Assembly (NCBI GenBank): GCA_015231665.1
Contig: JADGBD010000002.1
Location: forward strand, 1-7,681
From: Gammaproteobacteria bacterium
GTDB lineage: Bacteria; Pseudomonadota; Gammaproteobacteria; Chromatiales; Chromatiaceae
Direction: 5' to 3'
Length of the DNA: 7,681 bases
Part shown: positions 6,315 through 7,681 of the stretch, in pieces
How positions within the stretch are numbered: position 1 is the first letter of the stretch
How the letters are laid out: the number at the start of each line of letters is the position of its first letter
Program-made: the position numbers and the translations under genes
Notes under the pieces: model-generated
What the model saw: the letters and a program-made list of their open reading frames with translations, nothing else
Told to the model about the DNA's origin: nothing
Database searches by the model: none

Positions 6315-7238
6315 ATGATAGCCGCCTACGCCATGCGCGGACGGATGCAGGCGGTAGGGATGGCGATGCTGTTTTTCGTCCTCGCCCTGCTGTTGCCGCC
6401 CTTGTCGATCTTTGCGGCAGCGGTGGTGGGTCTGGTCACTCTTCGTCAGGGTGGTCGCAGTGGCCTGGAGATAGGCCTGGGTGCCAGTCTGGCCACGGCC
6501 CTGGCGACCTGGCTACTGGCGGGAGATCCTCGCCTGGCCTTGGCATCGCTGATGTTTTGGGCACCACTGTGGCTCTTGGCTTTGCTGTTGCGCTATAGTC
6601 TGTCGTTGTCGCTGACCCTGCAGGCGGCCTTGCTGGTTGGTCTGCTGCCGCTGATTCTGCAATTGTTTCTAGTGGGAACAGCAGAAGGCGGCATGCAGCA
6701 AATGCTTGAGCCGGTGCGGCAGTCACTGAGCCAGTCTGGCGTGTTGACCCCGGATCAGCTTGTCGAGGTGCTGGATTGGTTGGCTCGCTGGCTGGTGGCG
6801 ATGATGGCCGGGGGGCTGTTCTTGCAATTAGCCCTGAGCCTGTTCCTGGCGCGTAGCTGGCAGGCCAGGCTGTTTAACCCGGGCGGTTTCTCCCGTGAGT
6901 TTCAGGGTTTTTGCCTGTCCCGATCGCTGGCCCTGGTTGCTGTAGCGCTGCTGTTATTGCTGGTGTTTGCCGATGGGGCTCAGTGGTCCTGGCTGCGGGT
7001 GCTCTTGGTGCTGCTGCTGATTGCGTTTTTCCTGCAGGGGCTGGCGGTGATGCATGCACTCTTGGGAAGAAGCCCATCGGGACGCAACTGGTTGATTGGG
7101 CTGTACGTTTTGCTGTTTTTTGCCTTGCCCTATGTGAGTCTGACCCTGGCAGCCACAGGCTTTGTGGATGTATGGCGTGATTTTCGCCGCTTGGGTCAAG
7201 CCCAATCTGGGCCTAAGGCAGAAGATACCGATAATTGA
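6315..7238 (+). CDS. DUF2232 family polytopic inner-membrane protein
   Basis: Very hydrophobic protein of about 307 residues with roughly eight predicted transmembrane helices. In residues from ATG 6315 they lie at about 12-27, 29-43, 51-69, 73-92, 96-120, 159-180, 205-248 (two) and 260-283. A hydrophilic loop sits at about 122-155. A segment with FNPGGFSREFQGF lies before the last helices, and the tail is polar (FVDVWRDFRRL then QSGPKAEDTDN). A DUF2232 gene in this slot between rpsR and rplI is known in Pseudomonas and relatives; no biochemical role is established. Start uncertain: ATG 6315 with GAAG at 6306-6309, or GTG 6309 two codons earlier. It lies inside the ribosomal operon, 56 bases after rpsR and 27 before rplI, so it is probably co-transcribed. 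Family call from position and topology. Confidence 0.85.
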   Translation: MIAAYAMRGRMQAVGMAMLFFVLALLLPPLSIFAAAVVGLVTLRQGGRSGLEIGLGASLATALATWLLAGDPRLALASLMFWAPLWLLALLLRYSLSLSLTLQAALLVGLLPLILQLFLVGTAEGGMQQMLEPVRQSLSQSGVLTPDQLVEVLDWLARWLVAMMAGGLFLQLALSLFLARSWQARLFNPGGFSREFQGFCLSRSLALVAVALLLLLVFADGAQWSWLRVLLVLLLIAFFLQGLAVMHALLGRSPSGRNWLIGLYVLLFFALPYVSLTLAATGFVDVWRDFRRLGQAQSGPKAEDTDN

Positions 7239-7265
7239 GTTTGAACACGTTTTAGGGGTTTTGTG

Positions 7266-7681
7266 ATGGAAGTTATCCTGTTGAAGAAAGTCGAAAACCT
7301 GGGCAATCTGGGTGAGAAAGTGATGGTCAAGGCCGGCTACGGGCGCAACTTCCTGTTGCCCACGGGTGCTGCGGTTGCTGCTACCGAGGAAAACCTCAAG
7401 GCCTTCGAGGCGCGCCGCGCCGAATTGGAAAAGAATGCCGTTGAGTCCCTGCAGGCAGCAGAAACGCGCAAGGCCAAGCTGGAATCCATTGGCAGCATTA
7501 CCATCAGCGCCAAGGCCGGTGATGAAGGCAAGCTGTTTGGCTCCATCGGCACCGCCGACATCGCCGCCGCCTGCACCCAGGCCGGGGTTGAAGTGAGCAA
7601 GAAGGAAGTACGCCTGCCGGAAGGTCCCTTCCACAACATCGGCAGCTACGAGATCGTGCTGCATCTGCATACGGACGTGAA
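7266..7681 (+). CDS. rplI: 50S ribosomal protein L9 (3' end cut by window)
   Basis: Large-subunit protein L9, which binds 23S rRNA with its N-terminal domain and reaches outward through a long helix to a C-terminal domain. 138 complete codons are present of about 149 expected; the reading frame is open to the window edge. Seen: N-terminal domain [19 protein letters not shown] with [20 protein letters not shown] (residues about 1-40), the connecting helix with [19 protein letters not shown] (about 48-67), and the C-terminal domain with [19 protein letters not shown] and [19 protein letters not shown] at 7254-7258 is 7 bases before the ATG. In related genomes dnaB follows. Confidence 0.96.
   Translation, partial: MEVILLKKVENLGNLGEKVMVKAGYGRNFLLPTGAAVAATEENLKAFEARRAELEKNAVESLQAAETRKAKLESIGSITISAKAGDEGKLFGSIGTADIAAACTQAGVEVSKKEVRLPEGPFHNIGSYEIVLHLHTDV

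Noticed and set aside
6954..7670. Minus-strand open frame of 238 codons across the DUF2232 gene and rplI
   Set aside because: It spans two real genes and their intergenic gap on the opposite strand; its residues mirror the codon bias of L9 and the membrane protein.

Overview
The window is a stretch of gammaproteobacterial chromosome in which all eleven genes lie on the + strand. It is GC-rich and densely packed. Two conserved housekeeping blocks are recognisable from protein sequence and gene order: a DUF4845 gene, rnc, era, recO and pdxJ (38-3499), and rpsF, rpsR, a DUF2232 gene and rplI (5597 to the right edge). The close match of the proteins to their E. coli counterparts and the order DUF4845-rnc-era-recO-pdxJ point to a Gammaproteobacterium. 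The absence of priB between rpsF and rpsR and of acpS after pdxJ argues against an enteric. A sulfur-oxidising or Chromatiales-like lineage is only a guess.

Layout. Positions 1-37 are the upstream edge, where lepB would be expected. A small single-span membrane protein (DUF4845) is followed with one-base overlap by rnc (RNase III). The era GTPase gene starts inside the end of rnc. After a 58-base gap comes recO (recombination mediator), which overlaps pdxJ (pyridoxine 5'-phosphate synthase) by one base. The overlaps suggest one translationally coupled operon. Next is an unrecognised gene (3580-4080) with its own AT-rich promoter-like region, encoding a membrane-anchored protein whose C-terminal half is a methionine- and asparagine-rich coiled coil. 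A TolC-family outer-membrane channel gene (4206-5495) follows, preceded by an extended -10 promoter and a leader hairpin.

The third part starts with a good sigma70-type promoter at 5504-5531 and a leader hairpin at 5551-5575, followed by rpsF (S6), rpsR (S18), a polytopic DUF2232 membrane protein and rplI (L9, cut by the window end). The hairpin sits where the S6:S18 complex is known to autoregulate its mRNA in other bacteria.

Most of the window is ordinary core genome. The part that is not textbook is the Met/Asn-rich coiled-coil protein and its place, with tolC, at the join of two core blocks that are far apart in E. coli and Pseudomonas. I see no mobile element, CRISPR array, tRNA, rRNA or clear intrinsic terminator. 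No gap between genes exceeds about 125 bases.
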